From CAYTSW01 sp964440605 (lineage in GTDB: Bacteria; Planctomycetota; Phycisphaerae; Phycisphaerales; UBA1924): a DNA stretch of 50,833 bases. Every line of letters begins with the position of its first letter. Positions within the stretch are counted from its first letter, which is position 1. The DNA lies in assembly GCA_964440605.1 (NCBI GenBank), contig CAYTSW010000006.1, forward strand, positions 1-50,833, given 5' to 3'. Under the pieces are notes generated by a model, which ran no database searches, was not told where the DNA came from, and worked only from the letters and a program-made list of their open reading frames with translations. Below, in pieces: positions 1 through 9,337 of the stretch. Both the position numbers and the translations under genes were made by a program.

Positions 1-2
1 TG

Positions 3-1562
3 GGCGTCTTTGAGTTGCGGGCTGTCGTCGCGATCGGCGGCTGGCTGGGCGTGCTGGCGACGTACTTCGCCGGGCGGGTGCTGTTGCGCGATGACAGCGA
101 GGGCAATGTCGGCGAGCACGCCGCCTTCTGGGGCAGCGCCGCGCTCGCGGTGGGCGTTCTGTACGTGCGATCCTCGCGCATCGGTGAGCTGGACATTCTC
201 ATGGTGCCGAGCGTCGTTGTTGCGATGCTCGGGGTGTTCTGGGCGTGGCGATCGCACGTCGAACACCGCAGGACGAGCTGGCCCGCGGTCGCTCTCGCGG
301 TCCTTGCTTCAATGATCGCGGCTTTGACCAAAGGCCCCGTTCCGACGGCGGTCATCTTCGCCGGCGCGTACGGTGCCATGCTCGCTCGGGCGGCTTCCAT
401 CCCCATCGGGTCCGCGGCCTGGGGAGTGGCGACGCGGCTCGGAGTCGCGGCGGGGGCGGTCGCGGTCGTGGCGGTCGCGGCGACGAACGTCGAGAGCGTC
501 GAAGGCTCCTTCGGGCTGGTCGTCTTCGCGATCGTCGGGGGCGTGCTGGGTGGCGCGGCGGTCGCGCTGATCCACCCCGTTCGCATGCGCGTGTGGCTCG
601 GCGCTTTCGGGCGAACGCACCCCTGGCTTGTGCTCGGAGCGGGCTTTGCCGCGGTCTGGGCGTGGTTGGAGCGGGTGGAGCGCGATGTCGGGGCGGAGCG
701 ACTCGCGGCGCTCAAGGAGTTTGAGATCAAGGACAACCTGCGTTTGCTCGTGGCCGAGAGCCCGATCAACAACCTGGAGTTCTTCGCCTACGGGCTCGGG
801 CCCGCGTCGGTCGCGTGCATCATCGCGCTCTACTGGATCGCCCGCGACCGGCCCCCGCTCACGCGTGGCAAGCTGATCGTGCTCACGTGGGTGCTGCTCG
901 GCTTGGTCGTTTTCTCGACGATGGGCAAGGGCGTCGCCCGCTATCTGACGCCGCTTTGGCCGGCGACGGCGCTGCTGGGCGGCTGGTGGTTCGTGAGCGC
1001 GATGCGAGATTTCCCGCGCACCCTGGCGGGCGAGCGGGCCTGGCGCGTCGTGGGCGCGTTGGTCATCACCGGGGCGGCGGTGGGCCAGGCGTGGTGGTAC
1101 GGGCATGCGCGCGATGAGTTCTACGCCGGCCGCTCGCCGCGCGACTTCATCGCCGAGATGCGAGGCAGGCCGGCGTTCGACCGCGATCGTGTGGGCACGT
1201 GGGGCTTCGAGACCCCGGCCGTGGACTACTACCTCGGCTACCCGACTTGGGAAGACAGGCACGCTGACTTCTGGGTGATGGATCGGGCGCAGGACCGGGG
1301 CGCCACGCCCGTCGAAGTGCTCATCGAGCGCATGCGAGCCGAGACCGAGCCCTACTTCCTGCTTGCCCTCGCCGACACGCGAGCGGCGAACCGCAAGTTG
1401 GGCGACATCCGGGCGAGGCTGCGGGAGGAGGGCGTCCCGTTCCGGACGACGAGCGTGGACGCCGAGTGGACGCGCCCGCCGGATGGCACGCCGCTGGAGT
1501 TGTTGATCCTCAACCCGCCGGGCGACGACCGCGTCACGGAGTTGGGCAACTCGGCCCCATAA
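3..1562 (+). CDS. GT39-like membrane glycosyltransferase (3' part)
   Basis: The reading frame is open to the left edge, so the N-terminus with the catalytic Asp loops lies outside the window. The visible 519 or so residues contain many hydrophobic segments (near window positions 15-75, 290-390, 430-580, 620-670, 790-1000 and 1050-1100), a TKGP loop, and the stretch GKGVARYLTPLWPA, which resembles the conserved R-Y-x-x-P-x-x-P segment of ArnT/PMT-type glycosyltransferases. The soluble C-terminus (from about 1110) would face the periplasm. The family uses polyprenyl-phosphate sugars to glycosylate lipids or proteins at the membrane. The family call is fairly safe; the substrate cannot be read. 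PilT follows after a 180-base gap. Confidence 0.7.
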   Translation, partial: GVFELRAVVAIGGWLGVLATYFAGRVLLRDDSEGNVGEHAAFWGSAALAVGVLYVRSSRIGELDILMVPSVVVAMLGVFWAWRSHVEHRRTSWPAVALAVLASMIAALTKGPVPTAVIFAGAYGAMLARAASIPIGSAAWGVATRLGVAAGAVAVVAVAATNVESVEGSFGLVVFAIVGGVLGGAAVALIHPVRMRVWLGAFGRTHPWLVLGAGFAAVWAWLERVERDVGAERLAALKEFEIKDNLRLLVAESPINNLEFFAYGLGPASVACIIALYWIARDRPPLTRGKLIVLTWVLLGLVVFSTMGKGVARYLTPLWPATALLGGWWFVSAMRDFPRTLAGERAWRVVGALVITGAAVGQAWWYGHARDEFYAGRSPRDFIAEMRGRPAFDRDRVGTWGFETPAVDYYLGYPTWEDRHADFWVMDRAQDRGATPVEVLIERMRAETEPYFLLALADTRAANRKLGDIRARLREEGVPFRTTSVDAEWTRPPDGTPLELLILNPPGDDRVTELGNSAP

Positions 1563-1742
1563 CCGCCCGCGGATCGGTTCGCGCGGCGAGATCGGCGTGG
1601 GATGACGTCACTCGCATCGACGCCGGCGGCTCCCGGTTTATATTGGGGAAAGACCGGGGCTGTGCGGCGTCGTAGCGTAGAGAATCGTCGCACCGATTAC
1701 TCGGGCGTTCAGGGCGCACGATGCGCAGAAGAGAGGCGAGCG

Positions 1743-2909
1743 ATGGCGGGCAAGCTCAACATGGAGGCGCTGCTCTACAACATGCGCAAGACCGACGCGT
1801 CGGACCTGCACCTCAAGGTGGGGCTGCCGCCGATCTACCGCATCGCCAGCCGGCTCCAGGCGCCCCCCGGCGCTCCGGTGCTGACGGCCGAGGACACCGA
1901 GCGCCTGCTCGCCGAGATCCTCCCCGCCGACGGGCGCGAGCGCTTCAAGCAGTCGGGCGACCTCGACTTCTCGACCTATCAGGTCGTCCAGGCGCCCGAG
2001 GGGCACCGCGAGGAGGGCGTGACGCCGCGGCCCGATCGCTTCCGGTGCAACGTCTTCCGCTCGGGCGGCGCGATGCACGCGGCGATCCGTCGCGTGAAGC
2101 CCGACATCCCCGACTTCGAGTCGCTGTACCTGCCGCCGATTTATCAGAAGCTCGCGGACGAGACGCACGAGGGGCTGATCCTCGTGGTGGGTGTGACGGG
2201 CTCGGGCAAGTCGACCACGCTCGCGTGCATGCTCGAGCGCGTGAACACGACGCGCAGCGAGAACATCCTGACGATCGAGGACCCCGTCGAATACGTCATC
2301 CACCCGAAGACGAGTGTCGTCAGCCAGCGAGAGATCGGGACCGACGTGCCCAACTACGCCTCGGCGCTGAAGTACGCGGTGCGCCAGGACCCCGACATCA
2401 TCTTCATCGGCGAGCTGCGCGACCACGACACCGTGCTCGCGGCGATCCAGGCCGCCGAGACGGGTCACCTCGTCTTCGGCTCGCTGCACACCGCCGACAC
2501 GATGCAGGCCTTCAGCCGCATCATCGAGTTCTTCCCGCAGCACGAGCACGCCTTCATCCGCTCGGCGTTGTCAAGTTCGCTCAAGGCGGTATGCGCGCAG
2601 CGGTTGCTGCCGGCCAACCGCGATAAGGTGCCCGGCGGCGTCGTCCCCGCGACCGAGGTGCTCATCAGCAACGCGGTCGTGCGTGAGAAAGTTCGCGACG
2701 CCGAGGACGCCGACCTCCCGACGATCGTCAACTCGTCCGAGTCCGACGGCATGCGCAGCTTCACCAAGAGCCTCGCCGAGCTCGTGGAGAAGGAGATGGT
2801 CGCGCTGCACACGGCGCTGGAGTACGCCCCGAATCGCGAGGCGCTGCAGTCCAAGCTCCGCGGCCTGGACGTCAAGACGTCCAAGCTGGTCACGAAGATT
2901 AAGAGCTGA
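1743..2909 (+). CDS. pilT: Type IV pilus retraction ATPase PilT
   Basis: A 388-residue cytoplasmic hexameric ATPase of the PilT/PilU family, which powers pilus retraction (twitching motility, DNA uptake). It shows the N-terminal ASDLHLKVG segment, a Walker A motif GVTGSGKST near residue 152, an Asp box around TIEDPVEY, a Walker B region IIFIGELRD, and the His box GSLHTAD. The C-terminal part is slightly longer than in typical PilT because of an insertion after VPATEVLISN. I chose the ATG at 1743, preceded by a purine-rich AGAGAGGCGAG; upstream codons in the same frame read low-quality sequence. No other pilus gene is adjacent, so this is a stand-alone copy. PilU is an alternative name. Confidence 0.93.
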   Translation: MAGKLNMEALLYNMRKTDASDLHLKVGLPPIYRIASRLQAPPGAPVLTAEDTERLLAEILPADGRERFKQSGDLDFSTYQVVQAPEGHREEGVTPRPDRFRCNVFRSGGAMHAAIRRVKPDIPDFESLYLPPIYQKLADETHEGLILVVGVTGSGKSTTLACMLERVNTTRSENILTIEDPVEYVIHPKTSVVSQREIGTDVPNYASALKYAVRQDPDIIFIGELRDHDTVLAAIQAAETGHLVFGSLHTADTMQAFSRIIEFFPQHEHAFIRSALSSSLKAVCAQRLLPANRDKVPGGVVPATEVLISNAVVREKVRDAEDADLPTIVNSSESDGMRSFTKSLAELVEKEMVALHTALEYAPNREALQSKLRGLDVKTSKLVTKIKS

Positions 2910-2934
2910 CCATCACGACGCCCATTGGCGTAGC

Positions 2935-3002
2935 GCCACGGGTTGCTCGCAACCCGTATTCCCCGAACGCGCGGAAGGCATGGCTTGCAAGCAAGCCGTG
3001 GC
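2935..3002. repeat. REP-like double-hairpin palindrome, type A copy 1
   Basis: Two short hairpins lie between pilT and the convergent S41 protease gene. Hairpin 1 is ACGGGTTGC (2938-2946), loop TC, GCAACCCGT (2949-2957). Hairpin 2 is ATGGCTTGC (2980-2988), loop AA, GCAAGCCGT (2991-2999). The outer ends GCCACGG (2935-2941) and CCGTGGC (2996-3002) are also complementary, so the whole unit can fold as a three-way junction. Related units occur at 27002-27026 and 32459-32523. The position between convergent genes would also suit a transcription stop, but there is no T run. Confidence 0.8.
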
Positions 3003-3070
3003 ACTGAGTGAGTTCGGGCCGCGCCATGCCCGTGCGGTGGCGAAGCGTGTCCCGGTTCTCGCTCAGCGCC

Positions 3071-6000
3071 TCAATCCAGCCGGCTGAGCAGGTCCTCCAC
3101 GGCCGCCTTGAGCTGGCGGTCGTTGTTCTGGACTTCGTCCTCGGGTGTCTGCGGGATGACGATGTCGGGCATGGCGCCGTTGTTCTCCATGTCGGTCCCA
3201 TCCATGAGGTACCAGCCGCGGAAGGGCTGGCGGACGAAGGTGCCGTCGACGAGGCGGAATCCGCTGGTGGAGATCACGCCGCCGTAGGTCTGCTGGCCGA
3301 CGAGTGTGCCGCGGCCGAGGCTCTTGAAGGCGTGGGAGATGATCTCGGCGTTGGAGAAGCTTTTTTCGTTGCAGAGCATGTTGATGGGCTTGGTGTAGCG
3401 CTGGATGTAGAGGCGGTCGCGGGGGTAGGCGTCGGTGGAGACGCGTTCGGCGCCGCGTGGGATGGTGTAGGCGTGGGGCTGAGCCATGATGGAGGCGAGC
3501 ACGCGGTCGGTCGTCCATCCGCCGCCGTTGTTGCGGACGTCGATCAGCAGGCCGTCGTTGCCGTAGCCCGCGGCGTAGAGGTCGCGTTCGAACTCGATGA
3601 GGTCGGCGCCGCCCATCGCGCGGATGTGCAGGTAGCCCAGCCGCCCGTCGGACCACTGGTCGACCAGCTCGGCGTTGCGTCGCTGCCAGGCGTTGTACTT
3701 GAGGCGGTCCTGGGCGCCTCCCGAGATCGGCGTGATGAGCAGGTCGAGCTCTTCGGTGCGTTCTTCGCCGCCCTCTTGCAGCGGCTCGAGGGAGCGGCGG
3801 ACGGTGACGATCGTCTCGCGCCCGACGCGCCCGCGCAGGCGCTCCATCAGCGTGTCGCCCGGCGCGAGGCGTTCAAGCTCGATGGCGACGACGGCGTCGC
3901 CCTCGCGCATGCGCATCGCGCCGACGTCGGCGGGGCCCAGCGGGATGACGTTTGTCACGACGAAGCCGCCTTCGTCGGATGGCTCGGTGTCGACGCCCAG
4001 GCGACCGATCGCCTGGCGTTCGAGGTCGGGGCCGCCTGCCGGGAAGACGCCCAGGTGCGAGGCGTTGAGCTCGCCGAGCAAGCGGTTGGCGACGTAGCCG
4101 AACTCGTCGGCGGTGTGCGCGCGCCGCGCGAACGCGCCGTACTGCTCGCCGAGTTCGTCCCACTCGAGGCCCTTCATGTCCGGGTGGTAGAAGGTGCGGC
4201 CGAGGGTGCGGACGAGCTCGTCGAACTTCTGGTCGTTGATCGCCTCGTGGTCGAGCTCGATGGTGAAGTCGATGTTTACGGTCTCGCTCGACCCGCCGGT
4301 GACGGGCACGTGCATAGCCCGGCCGCCGCGCACCATGATGACTCTCGATCCGTCAGCCGAGAGGTGCTGGAGGCTGGCTGGCGGGCTGAGGCGCTTCTCG
4401 TCCTCGCCCTTCCAGTTGATGGAGTACACGCCGCTCTCGCCGCCCGCCCCGCCCGCGGCGGAGAAGACGAAGCGATCGGCCGCCGGCGTCATGTCGAGCG
4501 AACCTTCCGACCGGGGATACCGCGTGACGCGGCGCAGACGCAGGTACGCGTCGTCCAGGTCGGCCAACTCAAAGGGCGGCTCGGCATCGTCCGCTTGTTC
4601 GTCCTGGGCGTCGTCGTCCGCCTCTTCGGCGTCGGCCTCGTCGTCGGCGGGTTTGAAGTCAATCGGGTCGATCGCGCCGAGCTTCTTCGCGGCTTCGGCG
4701 GCCTCTTCGTAGTACGTCTCGAGCTCCTGACTCGTGTACGACTCGAGGTCCTTGTCGAGGTAGACCATCCAGACGTCCGTCTCGTTGTCGGTGCGCTCGG
4801 AGAGGAACGAAAGGATTCTGCCGTCGGCCGACCACCTCGGTGCGTAGTCGCTGTCGGGGTGGCGTGAGATGTTCACCGGCTCCATGGAGCCATCGGCGGG
4901 AACGATGAAGACTTCGGTGTTGAAGTCGGTGTCGCTGTTGGAGAAGGCGACGAGTTCGCCGTCGGGCGACCAGCGGTACTCGAGACCAAAGATGTTCCAC
5001 GAGTCGACGAGCTGGCGGTGTTCGCCCGTCATCAGGTCGAGCAGGTGGATGTCGCCGCGCGTGCGGCGGAAGAGCATCTGCGTGCCATCGGGCGAGAGCG
5101 CCGGCTCGCGGTCGTCGAATCCCTCCTCCACGATCGGCATCACTTCGAAGCGCAGCGCATCGGCCCAACGCGCGCCCGGCTTCGGGGACTTGTCTTCGTC
5201 CTTGTCCTCGTCGTCGTCCTTCGACGGCTCGTCGGCATCGGCCTCGTCGCTCTCGGCGTCCGTGTCGGCGTCGGCTTGTTCGTCCTCGGCCGCTTCGTCT
5301 TCATTCGCTTCGTTTTCGGCGGCTTGCTCGTCCTCCTCCGCGGGGGGCGAGGTGATCTCCTCGAAGCGTTCCTTGAGCTCCGAGCGCGTGCGCGTCACGG
5401 TCGCGGCATAGATCGAGTCGCTCCCGCTCTCGTCGCTGACGAAGTAGAGGCGGCTGTTGTCGGGCGACCAGGCGAGGTGCCGCTCGCGCGCGAACGAGTC
5501 GGTCACGCGGCGCGTCACACTGCCTTCGTTCACCGCCCGCACGTACACGTCGCCCCGCGCGATGAAGGCCATCGTCTTGCCGTCCGGGCTCAGGCGCGCC
5601 TCGTCCACCTCGCTCGTTACATCGAGAAGCCGATCCCGCGGCGATGCGTCGGCGGGCGCCTCGATCGCGATCCGCTTTGGCGTCAGCCCGCCGGTGGGCG
5701 CCGGGAGTTTGAGCGCGTGCAGCCCCTGCCAGTTGGCGACCACCACGGTGGAGCCGTCGGCGGAGACGTCGAAGTCGTGGACGTCGTCCTCGCGGAAGTT
5801 GGTCAGGCGCAGCGCCCGGTCTTCCCCGGCCGTGAGGTCGAGCGCCCAGAGGTTCACCGCGTCGAGTTCGCGGTCCGAGAGGTAGAGCACGGTTTTGGCG
5901 TCGCGCCAGCGCGGCTTGCCGTCGTTCCCGGTCCACGTCGTCAGCTCGATGAACTCGGCGTCGTCGGGCTCGTAGAGCCAGAGGTCGCGGTTGTCCGGGC

Positions 6001-6577
6001 CGCGGTAGTGCTTGCGCGACCAGCGCGAGCCGCCGCGTGTGAAGACGTACGCGTCGCGTTCGGGGTGTGCATCGGGCCACTGGCCGAAGGCGTCGTGCAG
6101 GCGTGCGATCGGCCCCCCTTCGACCGACACCTGATACGGACGCTGGGCGCGATAGACGTCGCCCTCCATGCGCGCGGAGAAGAGCACGTTCGCGCCGTCG
6201 CGCGAGAAGCCCGCGAGGTTGAGCGCGTCGTCGGTGTGCGTGATCTGCCGGATGTTCGCGCCGTCGGCGTCCATGATGTGGAGGTTGCGATAGCCCGACC
6301 GCTCGCTCTCGAAGGCGATCATCGAGCCGTCCGGGCTCCACGCCGAGCGGAGATCGTCGGCCGGCGAGGCGGTGAGGCGCAGCGCCGTGCCGCCGGCGGT
6401 CGGCGCTTTCCACAGGTCGCCGCGCCAGGAAAAGACGACGTGCGACCCGTCGGGGCTCACCGACGGGTAACGCGCGAGGTCAACTTCGGCGGCTTGCGCT
6501 ACGCCCGTTGAGGCGAGCACGCCCACCACCACCCAGCGCACGACACAAAGCGGAGCGGACAGCACACGGTTCATCAT
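3071..6577 (-). CDS. Tricorn-like exported S41 protease
   Basis: A 1168-residue protein with an N-terminal signal peptide (residues 1-28, ending AQA), WD40-like/TolB PD40 propeller repeats (YPSVSPDGSHVVFS, WSPDGSMIAFES and others), a second propeller, a helical C1 region, a PDZ-like segment (GFVVTNVIPLGPADVGAMR) and a C-terminal S41 peptidase domain. The likely nucleophile is Ser1075 in KSFSNAE. His841 in NASHLGVF matches the Tricorn catalytic His. Two strongly acidic Glu/Asp/Ala inserts, one after each propeller region, are unusual. The ATG at 6577 has GGGAGG eight bases upstream on the minus strand; a second ATG follows directly at 6574. It probably degrades peptides in the periplasm or outside the cell. 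Confidence 0.88.
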   Translation of the reverse strand: MMNRVLSAPLCVVRWVVVGVLASTGVAQAAEVDLARYPSVSPDGSHVVFSWRGDLWKAPTAGGTALRLTASPADDLRSAWSPDGSMIAFESERSGYRNLHIMDADGANIRQITHTDDALNLAGFSRDGANVLFSARMEGDVYRAQRPYQVSVEGGPIARLHDAFGQWPDAHPERDAYVFTRGGSRWSRKHYRGPDNRDLWLYEPDDAEFIELTTWTGNDGKPRWRDAKTVLYLSDRELDAVNLWALDLTAGEDRALRLTNFREDDVHDFDVSADGSTVVVANWQGLHALKLPAPTGGLTPKRIAIEAPADASPRDRLLDVTSEVDEARLSPDGKTMAFIARGDVYVRAVNEGSVTRRVTDSFARERHLAWSPDNSRLYFVSDESGSDSIYAATVTRTRSELKERFEEITSPPAEEDEQAAENEANEDEAAEDEQADADTDAESDEADADEPSKDDDEDKDEDKSPKPGARWADALRFEVMPIVEEGFDDREPALSPDGTQMLFRRTRGDIHLLDLMTGEHRQLVDSWNIFGLEYRWSPDGELVAFSNSDTDFNTEVFIVPADGSMEPVNISRHPDSDYAPRWSADGRILSFLSERTDNETDVWMVYLDKDLESYTSQELETYYEEAAEAAKKLGAIDPIDFKPADDEADAEEADDDAQDEQADDAEPPFELADLDDAYLRLRRVTRYPRSEGSLDMTPAADRFVFSAAGGAGGESGVYSINWKGEDEKRLSPPASLQHLSADGSRVIMVRGGRAMHVPVTGGSSETVNIDFTIELDHEAINDQKFDELVRTLGRTFYHPDMKGLEWDELGEQYGAFARRAHTADEFGYVANRLLGELNASHLGVFPAGGPDLERQAIGRLGVDTEPSDEGGFVVTNVIPLGPADVGAMRMREGDAVVAIELERLAPGDTLMERLRGRVGRETIVTVRRSLEPLQEGGEERTEELDLLITPISGGAQDRLKYNAWQRRNAELVDQWSDGRLGYLHIRAMGGADLIEFERDLYAAGYGNDGLLIDVRNNGGGWTTDRVLASIMAQPHAYTIPRGAERVSTDAYPRDRLYIQRYTKPINMLCNEKSFSNAEIISHAFKSLGRGTLVGQQTYGGVISTSGFRLVDGTFVRQPFRGWYLMDGTDMENNGAMPDIVIPQTPEDEVQNNDRQLKAAVEDLLSRLD

Positions 6578-6757
6578 CAACACAACCTCCCGGAGGGTCG
6601 GAACATCGAACGTCCGACTATACCGCCCCGCGCGTTCCGCACCCTCCGGAGTTCCCCGGGCCTTTGGGCGACCGTCGGTCAAACGAGCGCACAACGCCAC
6701 CGGGCTCGTACCAGGTGCTCTTTACCCTTCGCGCCTCCCCCTCCGTGGCTTCTCCCA

Positions 6758-9124
6758 CTACCCCCCAACAACCGGAATCACAATCTCCGGCTGGGCGTTG
6801 TCGCCCGTGCCGAAGAGTCGGAGGAAGGGCACGAACGAGCCGGAGATGACGGTCTCCTGCGTCGTTGTGACACGCAGGATGCGGACGTAGAAGCCGTCGT
6901 CGCCCGGGAAGAGGTCGGGCCGTGACGACGCCTGCACGGTCGTGCCGCTGGCGGCGTACAGCGCCTCCACCATCAGCCCCCAATCCACCGAACTCGGCTG
7001 CGACAGGAAGAGCAGCGGCGCGCTCCCGATCGCGAAGTAGCTGTCGAACTCGAGGCACGGGTCGCTCTCGAAGAGCGTCGGGTCGGGCGGGACGTTGCTC
7101 CCGGAGAACGACTGGAAGGGCGTCTCCCCGTCGAAGAGCAGGATCCCCGAACCGTCGGGCGTGCCGACGCCGAAGCCGATGCTCAGCACGTCGTGGGGCT
7201 GTTCGACGCGCAGATACAGGTCGCGGGTGACGAAGCCTTCGATGCTCGCGCTGCCGAAGAACGGGTTCTCGCCGCAGTCGATCTGTCCGTTGTCGATGGT
7301 CACCCAGATGGCGGCGACGTCGTCGGTCGGCTCTTCTTCTTCGTCGTCCTCTTCTTCATCTTCGTTGCCATCCTCTCCATCACCGACATCGCCCCCATTG
7401 TCATCGCCCCCGTCGTCGCCGGGGTCGGGCGCGGGCGAGCCGCCGCCGTTCTGGTCTCCGTCGTCATCGCCCTCGTCGTCCGAGCCGTCGCCGGCGTCGT
7501 CCTCGCCATCGTCGGCCGGGTCGTCGCCAGCGTCATCGTCGGCGTCGTCGTTGCCCTCGCCGCCCGAGCCGTCGTCCCCGGACGAAAGCCCGAGGCATGA
7601 GGCGCAGTCTGGCACGGTGACTACGACGGAGACGTTGTTGCCCGAGGAGTTGTCGGTGAAGGTGACTTGGACGGACCCGCCCAGGCTCTGCACGGTGTCG
7701 TCGAGCGTGAGCCGCGCGATGCGGACGTAATAGCCCGAGTCGCCGAAGACCCCGGATGAGCGTTGGCCGGCGACGCCGCCGAAGAAGCCGGTTGCGAAGG
7801 TGACGCCCCCGCCGTTGCCGCCCGCGGGCGGGTAGTTGGGTTCGGTGAGGAAGAAGAAGCCGGTCGCGGTGCCGAAGTCGATGTAGGAGTCGAAGGCGAC
7901 GCAGGGGTCGGCGGCGACGAGCGAGGCGGTGGGCTCGAAGTCTTCGGTGCCCCCGCCCCGGGTTTCCTGCTGCACGCCGCCGCCGTCGATGCGGATGGAG
8001 CGCCCGCCGGTCGAGACGTCGACCGCGGTCAGGAGTTCGGGCTCGGACGTGCGCACGTACAGGTCGAGCGTCGGCCCGCGCGTGCTCGGCGTCGTCGGGC
8101 ACGAGGAGGTATCGACCGGGAACCAGCGCAGCGAAGCGGACACGCCCTCCGAGCTGACGGCAGGCCCGGGTTCGGGAAGCGGACCATCGGAGGCGGGAAT
8201 CTCGGGGTCGCCGACCGAGCCGCCGCCACCTCCTGTCCCCCCGGTGACGGTGCCCGCCCCGGTGCCGTCGGTAACCGTGCCGCCCCCCGACGTTCCGCCG
8301 GTCGATCCTCCAGATGCGCTACCTGAGCCGGTCGAGCCTCCTCCGATCGTGCCGCTCGTGCCGGGGTTTGAGATGTTGCCGTTCGATCCGCCGCTGCTGG
8401 AACCTGAGCTCGTGCCGGTGGTGTTGCGCCTCTGAGCCGCGGAGCGTTCGAGCTGTTCAAGGATTTGGGCCTGTTCCTCGGCGGTCCAGCCGCGATCGTT
8501 CCGTGCGCTCTGCGGCTGAGCGTTGCCCGACGCTTCGGCGTCGGCGGCCTGCATCATCGAGACCTGCCGTTGCTGGAAAGCCTGGTGACGCTCGCGTCGT
8601 TGGCGCAAGGCTTCCAGGCGTTCGGCGCGTTCCTGCTCGAGTTCGCGTTGGCGTTGCTCTGTGGCCTGGTCCTGGGCCGCCTGTGCGCCCGAATCGCGCG
8701 CTCCCAGCGTGCCGCGGCGCAAACCCGCATCCTCGGCGGTCAGCGGATTGCGACGCGTGCCGCGCGACGCGTCGTCGTCCGACTGCCCGCGCTCTGGTCG
8801 CGAGCGGCTGCCCGAGTCGTCTTGCTCCCGCACCCGTGGGGCCTCGGCCCGGCTGGGCCCTTCACGCTGCATGTCACGCAAGGATCGCGGCCGCTCGCCG
8901 CTCTCCTCGACGTTGCTGGGACGAGCGAACATGCTTCGCTCGTTGCGGATGCGGCCCCCACCCACGACGCCCTCCTGACGCTCCGGCGGCCGGACCGACG
9001 CACGTTCCGGGCGCTCGGGAGTGGGCGCGTCGGAGGAATCCGAGGGCAGCGTGGCCGAGACACCAGCGATGGCGACCGCTGCGCCGAGCACGCCGAACAC
9101 CGCAATCACCTTGACGTTTGCCAT
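6758..9124 (-). CDS. Exported protein with a duplicated unknown domain
   Basis: About 788 residues, function unknown. The order is: hydrophobic export segment (residues 4-25), a charged Arg/Glu/Gln-rich region with likely coiled coil (about 60-215), a Gly/Ser/Thr low-complexity linker, globular domain A, a long Asp/Gly/Glu linker, and globular domain B running to the end. Domains A and B are homologous: both contain a DPC-x-x-FDSY motif (DPCVAFDSY and DPCLEFDSY), a following FFL/LFL-(T/S)-(E/Q)-P strand, and a GYYVRI/GFYVRI strand about 70 residues later. Cys residues frame domain A. I took the ATG at 9124 (GGAGAG immediately upstream on the minus strand) because it begins the signal-like segment. 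The tail domains may bind a surface or partner, but nothing shows which. Confidence 0.75.
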   Translation of the reverse strand: MANVKVIAVFGVLGAAVAIAGVSATLPSDSSDAPTPERPERASVRPPERQEGVVGGGRIRNERSMFARPSNVEESGERPRSLRDMQREGPSRAEAPRVREQDDSGSRSRPERGQSDDDASRGTRRNPLTAEDAGLRRGTLGARDSGAQAAQDQATEQRQRELEQERAERLEALRQRRERHQAFQQRQVSMMQAADAEASGNAQPQSARNDRGWTAEEQAQILEQLERSAAQRRNTTGTSSGSSSGGSNGNISNPGTSGTIGGGSTGSGSASGGSTGGTSGGGTVTDGTGAGTVTGGTGGGGGSVGDPEIPASDGPLPEPGPAVSSEGVSASLRWFPVDTSSCPTTPSTRGPTLDLYVRTSEPELLTAVDVSTGGRSIRIDGGGVQQETRGGGTEDFEPTASLVAADPCVAFDSYIDFGTATGFFFLTEPNYPPAGGNGGGVTFATGFFGGVAGQRSSGVFGDSGYYVRIARLTLDDTVQSLGGSVQVTFTDNSSGNNVSVVVTVPDCASCLGLSSGDDGSGGEGNDDADDDAGDDPADDGEDDAGDGSDDEGDDDGDQNGGGSPAPDPGDDGGDDNGGDVGDGEDGNEDEEEDDEEEEPTDDVAAIWVTIDNGQIDCGENPFFGSASIEGFVTRDLYLRVEQPHDVLSIGFGVGTPDGSGILLFDGETPFQSFSGSNVPPDPTLFESDPCLEFDSYFAIGSAPLLFLSQPSSVDWGLMVEALYAASGTTVQASSRPDLFPGDDGFYVRILRVTTTQETVISGSFVPFLRLFGTGDNAQPEIVIPVVGG

Positions 9125-9337
9125 CTCTCCGCGCTCCGACAAGCAGTGCGTCGCGGTTCTGTCATCCGACACCTGTCGGACCACTCAACCCTATCGGGCC
9201 TCCTCGAAGCCATCTCCGGGAGACAGTTGCGTAAATCGACCCTGGGGACTATTTCTGAGGGGAAACCCAACGCCGAGATGCTACCGTCCCGGCGATCCAC
9301 GCGCTGCACCGCGGCGTCCAACCTTCCGGAGAAACAC

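Noticed and set aside
1601..1644. TGACGTCA palindrome and TATATT before pilT
   Set aside because: The palindrome occurs once and no good -35 element pairs with TATATT, so I could not support a promoter or operator.
2935..3002. CRISPR-like repeats
   Set aside because: The palindromes are widely spaced, different in sequence, without regular spacers or cas genes.
3008..4867. Plus-strand open frame of about 620 codons
   Set aside because: Antisense of the S41 protease gene with no domain or ribosome site; a product of GC bias.
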